A stretch of DNA of 64,000 bases from Enterobacteriaceae bacterium UBA7338 (GTDB taxonomy: Bacteria > Pseudomonadota > Gammaproteobacteria > Enterobacterales > Enterobacteriaceae), in NCBI GenBank assembly GCA_002480085.1, contig DKPJ01000011.1, positions 1 through 64,000 of the forward strand. Direction: 5' to 3'. The notes under the pieces are model-generated. The model was not told the origin of the DNA, made no database searches, and saw only the letters and a program-made list of their open reading frames with translations. Made by a program: the position numbers and the translations under genes. Below are positions 63,360 through 64,000 of this stretch, piece by piece; within the stretch, counting starts at the first letter, position 1; every line of letters starts with the position of its first letter.

Positions 63360-64000
63360 ATGTACTACCCCTTCGTTCGTAAAGCCCTTTTTCAGCTCGA
63401 TCCAGAGCGCGCTCATGAATTTACGTTTCAGCAATTACGCCGTATTTCCGGCACCCCTTTAGCCGCGCTGGTGCGCCAGAACGTGCCGCAAAAGCCGGTC
63501 TCCTGCATGGGACTGACCTTTAAGAATCCGCTCGGCCTGGCTGCGGGTCTGGATAAAAACGGCGAGTGTATTGATGCGCTGGGCGCCATGGGTTTCGGCG
63601 CTATCGAAATTGGTACCGTGACCCCACGCCCGCAGCCGGGCAATGATAAGCCACGTATCTTCCGCCTGGTCGAGGCCGAGGGGTTAATTAACCGTATGGG
63701 GTTCAATAATCTCGGGGTAGATAACCTGGTAGAGAACGTCAAAAAAGCCCATTTTGACGGCGTGCTGGGAATTAATATTGGCAAAAATAAAGATACGCCG
63801 GTGGAGCAGGGGAAGGATGACTACCTGATCTGTATGGATAAAGTCTATCCCTACGCGGGCTATATTGCGATTAACATCTCCTCGCCAAATACGCCCGGCC
63901 TGCGCTCGCTGCAATACGGTGAGGCGCTGGACGATCTGCTCTCGGCCATCAAAAATAAGCAGCGCGAGCTGCAGAATATTCACCATAAATATGTCCCTGT
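63360..64000 (+). CDS. pyrD: Dihydroorotate dehydrogenase (quinone), 5' part
   Basis: PyrD is the membrane-associated class 2 enzyme that oxidises dihydroorotate to orotate with FMN and quinone. The first 213 codons are in the window; the gene runs past the end (336 residues in E. coli). Visible are the amphipathic N-terminal helix MYYPFVRKALFQLDPERAHE, the FMN-binding GLAAGLDKNG, and NISSPNTPGLR with the catalytic serine. GGAGAG precedes the ATG. Confidence 0.97.
   Translation, partial: MYYPFVRKALFQLDPERAHEFTFQQLRRISGTPLAALVRQNVPQKPVSCMGLTFKNPLGLAAGLDKNGECIDALGAMGFGAIEIGTVTPRPQPGNDKPRIFRLVEAEGLINRMGFNNLGVDNLVENVKKAHFDGVLGINIGKNKDTPVEQGKDDYLICMDKVYPYAGYIAINISSPNTPGLRSLQYGEALDDLLSAIKNKQRELQNIHHKYVP

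Overview
This window is an ordinary chromosomal segment of a gamma-proteobacterium of the family Enterobacteriaceae. Nearly every protein aligns, from memory, over its full length with the Escherichia coli K-12 gene at the corresponding map position. Gene order follows the E. coli infA-to-pyrD stretch (about centisomes 20-22). The sequence is GC-richer than E. coli, and ycaM (between ycaD and pflA) and ycaL (between aroA and cmk) are absent. This points to a relative such as the Enterobacter/Klebsiella/Kosakonia/Leclercia group; genus cannot be fixed by eye. No rRNA, tRNA, CRISPR, prophage or insertion sequence was recognised.

Layout. 1-6068 (minus strand): infA, aat, cydC, cydD and trxB (translation initiation, N-end rule, cytochrome bd assembly, thioredoxin reduction). 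6487-14447 (plus): lrp, ftsK, lolA, rarA, serS. 14456-18587: dimethyl sulfoxide reductase operon dmsABC behind an FNR/NarL-type promoter. Its catalytic subunit gene dmsA carries an in-frame TAG at 14947-14949. 18629-20718: ycaC (minus) and ycaD (plus). 20752-27034 (minus): ycaO, then focA-pflB-pflA for anaerobic pyruvate cleavage and formate transport. 27173-42018 (plus): ycaP, serC-aroA, cmk-rpsA-ihfB, then ycaI-msbA-lpxK-ycaQ-ycaR-kdsB (envelope and lipopolysaccharide) and ycbJ, with elyC opposing. 42893-53505 (plus): cmoM-mukF-mukE-mukB (chromosome condensin) and ldtD, ycbK, gloC. 53684-60317: aspC, ompF, asnS and pncB (all minus). 60580-64000 (plus): pepN and the start of pyrD.

The main accessory element is a two-gene toxin-antitoxin module at 55105-55807, between aspC and ompF, where E. 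coli K-12 has only intergenic DNA. It has a toxin-first order, a 17-bp gene overlap and a perfect 12-bp palindrome upstream that could be its operator. The other notable anomaly is the dmsA amber codon. Promoter, Tat signal, dmsB and dmsC all look intact, so the lesion is recent, suppressed, or a base-call error.

Regulatory sites readable from sequence fit the gene functions. FNR-like boxes precede dmsA and focA, a CRP-like box precedes serC, a PurR-like box and leader hairpin precede pyrD, an S1 leader hairpin precedes rpsA, and the OmpR/MicF region of ompF is conserved. No clearly undescribed multi-gene system was found; the rest is conserved core genome. Family names and E. coli comparisons rest on recall, not on a database search.
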